DNA of 54,855 bases from Bacteroidia bacterium (GTDB lineage Bacteria; Bacteroidota; Bacteroidia; UKL13-3). A program made the position numbers and the translations under genes. The stretch spans positions 1-54,855 of the forward strand of contig JAGPCK010000017.1 of assembly GCA_018058135.1 (NCBI GenBank), read 5' to 3'. The notes beneath the pieces are model-generated. The model saw only the letters and a list, made by a program, of their open reading frames with translations, did not search any database and was not told the DNA's origin. Each line of letters opens with the position of its first letter. Within the stretch, counting starts at the first letter, position 1. Shown here in pieces: positions 1 to 7,276 of the stretch.

Positions 1-4
1 TGCC

Positions 5-28
5 ATGGTTCGTGTCGTCACGAACCAT
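5..28. repeat. REP-like hairpin, copy A
   Basis: Perfect inverted repeat: arm ATGGTTCGTG at 5-14, loop TCGT at 15-18, arm CACGAACCAT at 19-28. It lies about 15 bases past the stop codon of the RAYT gene. Its loop is the reverse complement of the loop of copy B (650-673), so A and B face each other across the transposase gene. Related copies are at 2122-2151, 2258-2283 and 21368-21386. Confidence 0.85.
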
Positions 29-43
29 CTTCCCAAACTATTG

Positions 44-598
44 CTATTCCCCATCCAGTTCAATTCTTATATCCTTTAGAAAAGTAAAACTAATTTCCCC
101 TTTTTCATAAAAAGACGCAGAAGAGTATGGGTAAAGAGTAAAGTCATCGGTAAGGTTCCATTTTTTACTCACCGGATTGTGGTGAATATAGTCCAGCTTT
201 TGAAAAATGATTTCAGGTGAATAAAGTTCAGTAGCTAATGAATCCCTTTGCCAGAATTCAAATTTTTTGTTGGCCGCATTTACCTGAAATTTCAGAAGCT
301 CATCAGGTTGGGGGATGAGCATACTTTTGAATTGATGAGCTGTGTATTTTAAGAATGAAACATGTGGCATTTCTTTGCCGTTTTTTGATTCTGCCTTCCA
401 AATGAAGTGGACATGAGTAGGCATAATAACAAAGGCGTATACAGATAGATGTTTTTTGTCTGACAGATACGAAAGCGAGTTGAGAATAATGTTACAAGCA
501 TCCTCATGGTATAGAAGAGGAATATGCTGGTGTATACTGGCAGTCCAGAAATAGATAGTACCAAGTTCTATGTGAGATTTCCTTAAATCGTTTTCCAT
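44..598 (-). CDS. REP-associated tyrosine transposase (Y1_Tnp / TnpA_REP family)
   Basis: A 184-residue protein of the HUH single-strand transposase superfamily (related to IS200/IS605 TnpA). The metal-binding HxH pair is visible as MPTHVHFIW (H62, H64), preceded by the typical hydrophobic strand. The candidate nucleophile is Y137 in LDYIHHNP, followed by the NPV motif usual in RAYTs; FWQRD (115-119) is another family hallmark. Length is normal and no frameshift is seen, so the enzyme looks intact. Family members nick and join DNA at REP hairpins; matching hairpins flank this gene on both sides and recur elsewhere in the window. Start is ATG at 598, and the leader to hairpin B is about 50 bases. 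Base composition is AT-richer than the core genes to the right. Confidence 0.88.
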   Translation of the reverse strand: MENDLRKSHIELGTIYFWTASIHQHIPLLYHEDACNIILNSLSYLSDKKHLSVYAFVIMPTHVHFIWKAESKNGKEMPHVSFLKYTAHQFKSMLIPQPDELLKFQVNAANKKFEFWQRDSLATELYSPEIIFQKLDYIHHNPVSKKWNLTDDFTLYPYSSASFYEKGEISFTFLKDIRIELDGE

Positions 599-649
599 AA
601 GCTAGTTGGACGAATTTAAGAATTAGTTGTTACATTGAGGTGCAAGTTC

Positions 650-673
650 GTGGTTCGTGACGACACGAACCAC
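650..673. repeat. REP-like hairpin, copy B
   Basis: Perfect inverted repeat: arm GTGGTTCGTG at 650-659, loop ACGA at 660-663, arm CACGAACCAC at 664-673. It lies just upstream of the RAYT start and is oriented opposite to copy A. The right flank CACAGCGG is shared with copy E near uvrA (21378-21394), so the repeat unit extends some bases beyond the hairpin on that side. Confidence 0.85.
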
Positions 674-709
674 AGCGGGAGTATGTTAGCTATTATTTGA
701 TAAGAGAGT

Positions 710-1942
710 TTAATTGGAACTGCTGAATTGCTTATCAAAATGAGAGAACATTTTTAATCGCTCATAATAGTTACTAATTCTTGTAAGATTTTGTTTATGA
801 GTAATAATTTCTACATCAATTCCTAATCTATCATAGATTTCCTTTTCCATGTCCGAAAAATCCTGATTTTTACTTAGTATTAGCCTTACTTTTAATCCTT
901 CGGGGTTGAACTCACGATCAATATTATCCCTTATAAATTCAAGATTTGATTTGTTAGCAAATCCACTTTTATAGAGTTTTGCTTGAGTTAAAGCACTCCT
1001 GAAGACTTTTGCCTTGTGAGATGTTAAAGATTTATCAGGTAATTTAAATTCATCAATTTCTACAGGCACTGTCTTATTGTAATAAGGTATTTTTAAGAAA
1101 TCTGGATTTTCTTTCCAATTAAGTATTTTATCATTTAGGCTTGGTTCATAATGTGATCGTTTGTATAAACCCAATTTCAAGAGAGACTCATTCGAATTTC
1201 TGAAGAGAGGATGAAGTTTCTTTTTTTCATCATCAGGTTTTGAATATTTTCCCTCTAAGAATATTTGATAGTTTTCTATTTTTTCATGAAAGGAAGAAAT
1301 CAATTTGAAATTTAGCCAGTCGTAGTCTAATTTATGAGGGCTTGAGATAAAATCTTCAGATAGAATTTTTGTGAGTTTTGAATAATATTTTGGATTGTTA
1401 CCGAATTCAGTATAATACTTTGGATTAGACCAATTCGAAACTAATTGTTGCACCTGAGAGAACGGAAGGTTTAAGAAGGTAAAGTCATCAAAAATAAGCG
1501 AGCGCCAATTCTTTACGGCAGTAATAATATCAGAAATAAATTGATGGTTATAAGAATCTGAGTTGTGGAATGAGGGGCTATATTGGTTTCTATTGCGCAA
1601 GCTATTAAAAGAGTCTCTTGATATATTATTATATGTATTAGGTATTCTGATTATTGGTATTGACGAAAATTTAAAATTGTGATCATAAAAGGATTCATTC
1701 AGATTTTGGATCCAGAGAATTATGTCGTCTTCATAATCAGAGAAAGGATTATAACCTTTATCTTTTGAAATTATAACATCTAAAGGATTTTGGTGCTGAA
1801 GAACATTTTCTATTAAGAAATTTTTACCACTTGTTACATTATTGAAGTAGAACACAGACCTTATATCTGAGATATTATTATCACTTAAGAGATTCTCGTA
1901 ATGCTCTTTACTACTATCGGGATCAATAATTAATACAAACAT
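710..1942 (-). CDS. Shedu-like (DUF4263) putative nuclease with receiver-like N-terminus
   Basis: A 410-residue protein. The C-terminal part carries a PD-(D/E)xK layout as in DUF4263/Shedu nucleases: PDFL (280-283), then E298-x-K300 inside DEFKLP, then a helix with Q320 and Y324 (ALTQAKLY), then a strand LKVRLILSK and a terminal VEIITHKQNLTR that matches the family's usual end. The N-terminal ~105 residues look like an alpha/beta receiver-type fold: strand FVLIID with acidic residues D7 and D9, strand LDVIIS (54-59) and strand IPIIRI (95-100). The middle region is aromatic-rich and unrecognised. Shedu proteins are known single-gene antiphage systems, and N-terminal sensor domains vary between them. 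The assignment is by eye from motifs; another PD-(D/E)xK family is possible. The gene is AT-rich, on the same strand as the RAYT and isolated from other operons, which suggests horizontal origin. Confidence 0.6.
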   Translation of the reverse strand: MFVLIIDPDSSKEHYENLLSDNNISDIRSVFYFNNVTSGKNFLIENVLQHQNPLDVIISKDKGYNPFSDYEDDIILWIQNLNESFYDHNFKFSSIPIIRIPNTYNNISRDSFNSLRNRNQYSPSFHNSDSYNHQFISDIITAVKNWRSLIFDDFTFLNLPFSQVQQLVSNWSNPKYYTEFGNNPKYYSKLTKILSEDFISSPHKLDYDWLNFKLISSFHEKIENYQIFLEGKYSKPDDEKKKLHPLFRNSNESLLKLGLYKRSHYEPSLNDKILNWKENPDFLKIPYYNKTVPVEIDEFKLPDKSLTSHKAKVFRSALTQAKLYKSGFANKSNLEFIRDNIDREFNPEGLKVRLILSKNQDFSDMEKEIYDRLGIDVEIITHKQNLTRISNYYERLKMFSHFDKQFSSSN

Positions 1943-2030
1943 TACGTAAAGCAGTATTCTATAGACATTCGGATGTTCAGTTTCTTTCTAGATTCGTATT
2001 ACAAAGAACGATTCTCAAGCTACAATCTAC

Positions 2031-2111
2031 AACTTCTCCTTCAAATACTTCCCAGTGTAGCTTTTTTTCTCTTTCACCAAATCTTCGGGTAAGCCGGCAA
2101 ACACGACTTGT
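2031..2111 (-). pseudogene. Displaced copy of the uvrA 3' end
   Basis: Bases 2031-2111 align without gaps to 21451-21531, the last codons of uvrA, in the same orientation. Within 2034-2104 only three positions (2051, 2054, 2063) differ out of 71. The match decays after 2104 and stops about ten bases before REP copy C. No start or other part of uvrA is present, so it is a dead fragment. An open frame of 69 codons crosses it (1977-2186, minus), but in a frame different from UvrA, so it is not treated as a gene. Confidence 0.88.
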
Positions 2112-2121
2112 CTGGCCATTT

Positions 2122-2151
2122 GCTATGGTTCGTGTTATAACAAACCATAGC
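2122..2151. repeat. REP-like hairpin, copy C (degenerate)
   Basis: Outer arms GCTATGGTT (2122-2130) and AACCATAGC (2143-2151) pair perfectly. The inner CGTG...CA part is decayed relative to copies A and B. Orientation is that of copy A. It stands directly beside the uvrA-tail fragment and about 105 bases from copy D, which is in the opposite orientation, so C and D form an inverted pair like A and B but without a gene between them. Confidence 0.7.
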
Positions 2152-2248
2152 TTATTGTAAATATTCTGATGAAATTTTGCAGCCATGCCAGATAAATTTC
2201 AAGTAAAATTACGACCCCAAGTTCACAATTGCAAATTGGGTAAGTAGC

Positions 2249-2710
2249 TTAGTTGGGCTGTTTCGTGATGACACGAACCAGAGCCTTAGCTCCCATGCTT
2301 GATGGTCTTATAGTCGAAACGTCAACTCTGTATGCATATAATTTACAATCATACATGGGACTGACAGCAACATTAAACTTATTCTTATATACAATTCCTT
2401 TTACCTTCAATTCCTGAGTTAAAAAAACAGCAGAGGTCCGCAATTTATCAAGTTCAGAATTGTTATTCCAACACAATGAAACCATTTCATTCATTAGGAA
2501 CGCAAAATCAGGGTTGTCAACTTTGACAACTTGAAAGTCCTCATTTTCGTTCGCACAACCCACGAATTTATGTTTGCAATAAAAGGTAATTTCCGTTGCG
2601 TAATGTTGTTTGTATTTCCAATCTTTATACAAGTGCCATGCGTAAAAAACAGCACTTATTGTCAGAATAAGACCAAACGCATAGAACGTATATTTTAAAA
2701 GTGCTTTCAA
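2249..2710 (-). CDS. Membrane-anchored protein of unknown function, C-terminus encoded by a REP
   Basis: A 153-residue protein with one N-terminal membrane segment (about residues 8-26) and a basic patch KDWKYK after it, then a soluble domain with four cysteines (C45, C52, C80, C122 by rough count), which suggests an extracytoplasmic, disulfide-containing domain. The family is not recognised. The only in-frame start is TTG at 2710; an in-frame stop lies three codons upstream. The last ~10 codons run through REP copy D (2258-2283), so the tail after GAKALV is repeat-derived and the original stop was probably lost or replaced. Composition is AT-rich like the island to its left. It may be a decayed or recently altered gene. 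Confidence 0.5.
   Translation of the reverse strand: MKALLKYTFYAFGLILTISAVFYAWHLYKDWKYKQHYATEITFYCKHKFVGCANENEDFQVVKVDNPDFAFLMNEMVSLCWNNNSELDKLRTSAVFLTQELKVKGIVYKNKFNVAVSPMYDCKLYAYRVDVSTIRPSSMGAKALVRVITKQPN
2258..2283. repeat. REP-like hairpin, copy D
   Basis: Inner arms TTCGTG (2262-2267) and CACGAA (2272-2277) around the loop ATGA; the outer left arm is changed (GCTGTT instead of the expected ATGG). Orientation matches copies B and E. It lies inside the 3' end of the coding region at 2249-2710. Confidence 0.7.
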
Positions 2711-2761
2711 GATATATCAATTGATTCTTTCAGTATGGTTTATACCCCAATAAACATTCTC

Positions 2762-3619
2762 TTACATCGCCTTCAAACTAATGTCTATACTTTTTACCGA
2801 GTGGGTGAGTGCGCCTACGGAGATATAATCCACACCCGTTTCAGCATAGTTGCGTATGGTTTGTAGGGTAATGCCACCTGAGGCTTCTGTTTCGTATTGC
2901 CGGTTGATGAGTTGTACGGCTTCTTTTAAAGCAGATACTTCAAAATTATCCAGCATTATGCGGTGTATACCTCCTTTGGTTAAGGTGCGTTGTACCTCTT
3001 GCAGGTTACGTGTTTCCACTTCAATGCGCAGGTCAAGGTTATTGGCTTTTAAGTAAGCATGCACCTGGTCAATGGCGGCTTCCAGACCTCCGCAAAAATC
3101 AGCATGGTTGTCTTTAATCATAATCATGTCGTACAAACCAATGCGGTGGTTTTCTCCGCCTCCGCTTTTTACGGCCCATTTCTCCAGTAAGCGCATACCG
3201 GGAGTAGTTTTGCGGGTGTCCAGCACTTTGGTGTGCAAGCCCTGCAACTCCCGCACATAGCGGTTGGTGGAAGTGGCCACACCGCTCAAGCGCTGGCAAA
3301 GGTTAAGCACTAAACGCTCAGCCGTTAAAATGTTGCGCGATGAACCTTCTACTGTGAGGGCCACATCGCCCGGTTGAACGGGAGTGCCGTCTTGCAGCAA
3401 ATGCGTTACTTTTAAGTTGGGGTCAACCTGATGGAAAACTACCTCGGCCAGTTCCAAACCGGCAATAATGCCCTGTTCTTTGATGAGCATGCGTGATTGG
3501 CCCTGTGCGCTGGCAGGTATGCAGGCATTGGCAGAGTGGTCGCCTGAACCGATGTCTTCGGCCAAGCACTCTTGAATAAACTGAAGAATGTCGGGGGAAT
3601 GAAATAATGGATTCGTCAA
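2762..3619 (-). CDS. nadC: Quinolinate phosphoribosyltransferase (decarboxylating)
   Basis: A 285-residue NadC, converting quinolinate and PRPP to nicotinate mononucleotide in de novo NAD synthesis. Family motifs are clear: the phosphate-binding and substrate segment TRKTTPGMR, the GGGENHR motif and MIKDNH, and the C-terminal DYISVGALTHS. Length is normal. The start is TTG at 3619: reading upstream there are four sense codons and then TAA, with no ATG or GTG, and the next internal Met would delete part of the N-terminal domain. It follows the DUF4783 gene (3646-4047) by about 26 bases on the same strand, an arrangement familiar in Bacteroidota. Confidence 0.95.
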   Translation of the reverse strand: MTNPLFHSPDILQFIQECLAEDIGSGDHSANACIPASAQGQSRMLIKEQGIIAGLELAEVVFHQVDPNLKVTHLLQDGTPVQPGDVALTVEGSSRNILTAERLVLNLCQRLSGVATSTNRYVRELQGLHTKVLDTRKTTPGMRLLEKWAVKSGGGENHRIGLYDMIMIKDNHADFCGGLEAAIDQVHAYLKANNLDLRIEVETRNLQEVQRTLTKGGIHRIMLDNFEVSALKEAVQLINRQYETEASGGITLQTIRNYAETGVDYISVGALTHSVKSIDISLKAM

Positions 3620-3645
3620 AACGTTGGCTTTTTAATGCCGCGAAG

Positions 3646-4047
3646 TTACTCGTTTTCGAAATGCAATTCCTGAATGAGTTCTTGTCCGTTTTGTTCTTTG
3701 GTTAAAATGTACACCCGCAGCACGCCTTTGGCATACTCGTACCTGCCCACCACGTAGTGTGCCCCCTGTGCTGAGGAACCGCGGTGTTGTATGGTGTAAC
3801 TTTTGGCAGGGTATTGTTTAAAGAAGTCGCGCAGCAGTAATTCTGCCTGCGCTTTGCTGTACAGGTCAGAGTGCTCAGGCGTGGCAAAATCAATGGTGGC
3901 GTTAAAACTTTTGGCTATTTCTTTGGAGTTACCGCTTTTGATAAAAGGAATAAGGGTATCAAACAAATCGTTACCTGCCGCCAGAGCCAACATGCTACCC
4001 GTTAATACAACGGAGAGGAGGGTGATGAAAAGTTTACGCGTAACCAT
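3646..4047 (-). CDS. Exported DUF4783-type protein
   Basis: A 133-residue protein with an N-terminal signal peptide (hydrophobic residues 6-22, ending LALAA). The mature part reads like DUF4783, a small NTF2-like fold protein: FDTLIPFIKSGNS near the N-terminus, LLLRDFFKQYP in the middle and a repeated-strand C-terminus. Its function is unknown. It lies directly upstream of nadC on the same strand and is probably co-transcribed; the pairing is common in Bacteroidota but no functional link to NAD synthesis is established. Confidence 0.75.
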   Translation of the reverse strand: MVTRKLFITLLSVVLTGSMLALAAGNDLFDTLIPFIKSGNSKEIAKSFNATIDFATPEHSDLYSKAQAELLLRDFFKQYPAKSYTIQHRGSSAQGAHYVVGRYEYAKGVLRVYILTKEQNGQELIQELHFENE

Positions 4048-4150
4048 ATTGATAAGGATTAAATTCCTATGGCAAATTAGCCAATATTTTGTTTAAGTAC
4101 AAGTTTATTTAATGGGCAGTTCTTGCTGATACAGTTGAATTCTGTTGACT

Positions 4151-4987
4151 TTAAACAGCTATTCCACTTAACGTACTTAAGAACTTGGCCAAATGCTCGT
4201 TGAATTCAGTTGGCTGCTCCAGATTAGATACATGTCCGGCATTTTCAATGATGCAAAGTTGGGAACCTCTGATGTTTTTATGCATGGATTCCGATTGAGC
4301 AAGCGGTGTTACTTCATCTGCTCTGCCACAAATTATCAAGGTGGGAGCGTTAATCTCACCCAGGCCCGAACATGTTTCTGCCCGACCGGCAAGTGCTAGC
4401 AGTCCTTCTGCGATGATGTGCGGAGTATTAGCAAACACCACACTTCGCAATTGCTCCACTACTTCCGGTTTGTTGGTAAGGGAGTCTTGGTGAAAAACAC
4501 TTTTAAGAAACCCTTCGCTAAACTCAGCCGGACCTTTAGCTTCTATTTCTTTAATAATGGAATGGCGCTTTTCCTTCACCTCAGTCGTGTCAGCAATACA
4601 TTGTGTGTCGCATAAAATTAACGCCTTAAAACGGGTTGGGAACTGTTCTATTGCATTGAGCGCAATAAAACCTCCCATAGATAAGCCGCAGATAATCGCT
4701 TTGTCAATGTGCAGCCTGTCCATAAATAGGATTAAGTCATCGCCAAACAAGTCAACACTCAAGGCTGATTTCTCATCTGTTGATTTTCCGAATCCCCGGA
4801 TATCACAAGCAATTAAACGGTAATCAGGTTTCAGAAATTCGATCTGAGCCTGCCACATGTTTTTACTAAACGGATAACCGTGTAAAAAGATAATGGGAAT
4901 TTCCCCTTCTCCAACATCATCATAGGATAAGGTAAAGTTATTTACAGGGACAGTTAAATCATATCCTTTATTTTCCGGTTTCGTCAT
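4151..4987 (-). CDS. Alpha/beta-fold hydrolase
   Basis: A 278-residue single-domain alpha/beta hydrolase. It shows the oxyanion-side HGYPFSKNMW, the nucleophile elbow GLSMGGF, an acidic residue in the CGRADEVTP loop, and the catalytic histidine in AGHVSNLEQP. The overall layout resembles 3-oxoadipate enol-lactonase and bromoperoxidase-like esterases, but the substrate cannot be read from the sequence. It follows the flavin reductase gene by six bases and is certainly in the same operon, so it may act on a product or inhibitor linked to that redox enzyme. Confidence 0.88.
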   Translation of the reverse strand: MTKPENKGYDLTVPVNNFTLSYDDVGEGEIPIIFLHGYPFSKNMWQAQIEFLKPDYRLIACDIRGFGKSTDEKSALSVDLFGDDLILFMDRLHIDKAIICGLSMGGFIALNAIEQFPTRFKALILCDTQCIADTTEVKEKRHSIIKEIEAKGPAEFSEGFLKSVFHQDSLTNKPEVVEQLRSVVFANTPHIIAEGLLALAGRAETCSGLGEINAPTLIICGRADEVTPLAQSESMHKNIRGSQLCIIENAGHVSNLEQPTEFNEHLAKFLSTLSGIAV

Positions 4988-4993
4988 GTGTTT

Positions 4994-5665
4994 TTAAATT
5001 ATCTCTTTGGTAATATGCTCTTTCCTTACACCTAAATGAATCAATAGCTTCTCAACATCCTTTATCATGGGTGGAGGTCCGCATACATAAAACTGCTGAT
5101 TAAAGTTGGTGATGTTGGCCCTCAGAAACTCTTCTGTAATCCTGCCATGGTAGTAGCCCTCTACTTTCTCATCAGATAATATATTGATAAATGCTTTGCC
5201 CAATATTGTTTTTAACTCGTCTTCAAGAATGATATCAGCCTTTGTTTTATTGGCAAACACTAACATGTTTTTCCCGATTTCATTTTTTGCTTTCAGGTCT
5301 CTTAAAATGGAAATAAAAGGAGTAACCCCGGCTCCACCGGCTATAAATACACCTTCTTCAGTATAAGTAATGGTGCCGAACACACCGTGCAACACCAACT
5401 CATCATTTTGCTTTAAGTGCAGCAACTCATTAGTGACACTCTTTTGTTCGGGATAAGTTTTAATGGTAAATTCCAGCGAGTCAGCAGTTGGTAAATTCGT
5501 AAATGTAAACGGTCTTTCTTCGTCAAGCCATTCACTTTTATTGATAGCTATTTGTGTAGCTTGTCCGGGTATAAAGCTGAAGTCAGTTGGCTTGTCGGTT
5601 ACAATGCTCAGTACATCATGCGTTACTTTTTCTATTGACTTAATTTTAATGATGTGACTTTCCAT
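4994..5665 (-). CDS. FAD/NAD-binding oxidoreductase (ferredoxin-NADP reductase fold)
   Basis: A 223-residue reductase of the FNR superfamily without an iron-sulfur domain. FAD-binding residues are in ERPFTFTNLP, the nucleotide-binding motif is IAGGAGVTPFISIL, and the C-terminal YVCGPPPMIKDVEKLL completes the NAD(P) site. It therefore moves electrons between NAD(P)H and a flavin or a partner carrier. Start is ATG at 5665. It is the first gene of a two-gene operon with the hydrolase at 4151-4987. The partner electron acceptor is not in the window. Confidence 0.88.
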   Translation of the reverse strand: MESHIIKIKSIEKVTHDVLSIVTDKPTDFSFIPGQATQIAINKSEWLDEERPFTFTNLPTADSLEFTIKTYPEQKSVTNELLHLKQNDELVLHGVFGTITYTEEGVFIAGGAGVTPFISILRDLKAKNEIGKNMLVFANKTKADIILEDELKTILGKAFINILSDEKVEGYYHGRITEEFLRANITNFNQQFYVCGPPPMIKDVEKLLIHLGVRKEHITKEII

Positions 5666-5822
5666 TTTCTTACTGATTAATGCTTACAAACCTAAATTTT
5701 GAACAGAAGGAATGCCTTACACAATTGGAGAAAAGAGTTGTATAAATAGCACATCAGAAGGAGGAGGGGACTCGATTGGCCTTAATAGTACAATACGTTA
5801 ACGCTCTAAACGAAGTTGGTTT

Positions 5823-6419
5823 TTAGCCTGCGCTTTGAGCAAGCAGTTGTTGGTGCAGCTTTACCACTTGTTCAATCAGGGAGTGTTCTTCATCATTTTG
5901 CAAAAAGTACTGCCCCAGTCGGTTTCTTTCTTTATCAGACAGTTGGTTGTTGATGCGTTGCAGTATCGCTTCGCGGGTGCTGCCATCGCGCTGCATAGTA
6001 CGTGCAATACGTAACTCCAACGGAGAGTTGACCACAATTACGGCATCGAGTTTTTTGTAGGAACCGCTTTCAAAAAGGAGTGCGGCTTCTTTTAAGGTAT
6101 AAGGTACATGCTTTTGTTGCTTGTTCCAGCGATCGTAATCTTTTGCTACGGCAGGGTGTACCAAGGCATTCAGTTGTTGCAGTTTGGTTGGGTTGTTAAA
6201 TACCAATGCAGAGAGGTGAGCGCGGTTCAACTGCTGTTGTGTGGTATACACTTCTTCACCAAACGTTTTGATGAGGGCCTTGCGTAATGGCACATCTTCA
6301 TTCATCAACGCTTTGGCGCGAGTGTCGGCATAATAAACAGGTATGCCCGATAATTCAAACAGGCGGCAGGCTGTTGATTTTCCACTGCCTATACCGCCTG
6401 TTATGCCCAGCTTTAACAT
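5823..6419 (-). CDS. coaE: Dephospho-CoA kinase
   Basis: A 198-residue CoaE, phosphorylating dephospho-CoA in the last step of coenzyme A synthesis. The P-loop GGIGSGKST is at residues 8-16, followed by YYADTRAK and the lid-region segments VIVVNSPLELRIARTMQRDG. Length is normal. It is the distal gene of the nusB-DUF1573-yajC-coaE run. In many Bacteroidota a YbbR-like gene stands between yajC and coaE; here only 17 bases separate them. Confidence 0.95.
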   Translation of the reverse strand: MLKLGITGGIGSGKSTACRLFELSGIPVYYADTRAKALMNEDVPLRKALIKTFGEEVYTTQQQLNRAHLSALVFNNPTKLQQLNALVHPAVAKDYDRWNKQQKHVPYTLKEAALLFESGSYKKLDAVIVVNSPLELRIARTMQRDGSTREAILQRINNQLSDKERNRLGQYFLQNDEEHSLIEQVVKLHQQLLAQSAG

Positions 6420-6436
6420 GCTGTTGCGTTGTTTAA

Positions 6437-6781
6437 TTATTTTTTGTCTTTAGCGTCTTTGTCCTTATTGGCATTCAACGGTTGTGAGGCTTCCATAGAA
6501 ACCGCAGTTTTGTCGATACGCAGGCGGGTGCCTTCGCTGTCAATAATAAAGTGAGCTTCACCGGCATCAATAATTTTAGCATGAATACCGCCAATGGTAA
6601 TAATTTTATCGCCTTTGCCTAAAGCCTCGCGAAACTTCTTTTGCTGTTTGCTTTTGCGCATCTGGGGTAAAATCATGAATACATAAAATACCACCATAAT
6701 GAGGCCCAGCATAATGAGTTGTCCCATTCCACCGCCCTGCGCTCCGCCTTGTGCGGCTAATACAACTGAAATCATGTTCAT
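6437..6781 (-). CDS. yajC: Preprotein translocase accessory subunit YajC
   Basis: A 114-residue membrane protein with one transmembrane helix (about residues 18-38), then the basic segment PQMRKSKQQKKFREAL and the conserved GDKIITIGGIHAKI that identify YajC. It is an accessory of the SecDF translocon complex. The C-terminus is a charged lysine/aspartate tail. It starts 10 bases after the DUF1573 gene and is in the same transcription unit. Confidence 0.93.
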   Translation of the reverse strand: MNMISVVLAAQGGAQGGGMGQLIMLGLIMVVFYVFMILPQMRKSKQQKKFREALGKGDKIITIGGIHAKIIDAGEAHFIIDSEGTRLRIDKTAVSMEASQPLNANKDKDAKDKK

Positions 6782-6791
6782 ATACGTGTGT

Positions 6792-7244
6792 TTATTGTTT
6801 TGCTGTTACATCACCTTTTATGTGCAACTCCTTAATGGAAGGTTCACAATTGGTGGTGAGGGTGACCATTTTGTCTTGTATGCCGCTTTTGCCGTTGCTG
6901 TCAAACTTCACATCAATCTTGGCACTTTCACCCGCTTTAATGGGGTGGCGCGGATAATCAGGAACAGTGCAGCCGCAACTGGCAGTGGCATTGGAAATAA
7001 TCAAATCGCTGCCCCCGTTGTTGGTGAATTCAAAACTGTAGGTTACAACCTCGCCTGCGGTAATCTTACCGAAGTTATACTCCGTGTTTTTAAATTCAAT
7101 GTTGGGAAGTGAGGCAGGGTCGGCCTTTTCACTGGCTGATTGTGAGTTGGACACTACATCGGTAGAAATTTTACCTTCTCCGGAGTTTCCGCAGGCACCA
7201 AATAACAGTGCTGAAGTGGCAATTGAAAATAGTAATTGTTTCAT
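6792..7244 (-). CDS. DUF1573 lipoprotein
   Basis: A 150-residue lipoprotein: signal sequence with lipobox LLFGAC (Cys18) and then a linker rich in S and D. The mature part is a DUF1573 Ig-like/ASH-type domain, recognisable from FKNTEYNFGKITAGE, FTNNGGSDLIISNATASCGC and DYPRHPIKAGE. The CGC pair is characteristic of the family. Its function is unknown. It sits between nusB and yajC, a conserved order in Bacteroidota. Confidence 0.88.
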   Translation of the reverse strand: MKQLLFSIATSALLFGACGNSGEGKISTDVVSNSQSASEKADPASLPNIEFKNTEYNFGKITAGEVVTYSFEFTNNGGSDLIISNATASCGCTVPDYPRHPIKAGESAKIDVKFDSNGKSGIQDKMVTLTTNCEPSIKELHIKGDVTAKQ

Positions 7245-7276
7245 AATTGTATGGTTTACAAAAATAATGTTTCTGA

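Larger units (their letters stand above)
5..673. mobile_element. RAYT unit: transposase gene between inverted REP hairpins
   Basis: A single-strand-type tyrosine transposase gene (44-598) is bracketed by two 10-bp-stem hairpins in inverse orientation (5-28 and 650-673). This is the layout of REP/RAYT units, in which the transposase is thought to recognise the hairpins. No target-site duplication is expected for this class and none is seen. RAYTs are usually single-copy and domesticated, so independent mobility of the whole unit is not implied. Confidence 0.7.

Noticed and set aside
1977-2186. Open frame of 69 codons on the minus strand
   Set aside because: It crosses the uvrA-tail fragment in a frame different from UvrA and ends in REP copy C; no protein-like pattern is seen.
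5666-5822. Possible small gene in the gap before coaE
   Set aside because: No protein-like frame or hairpin of note; the gap appears empty.
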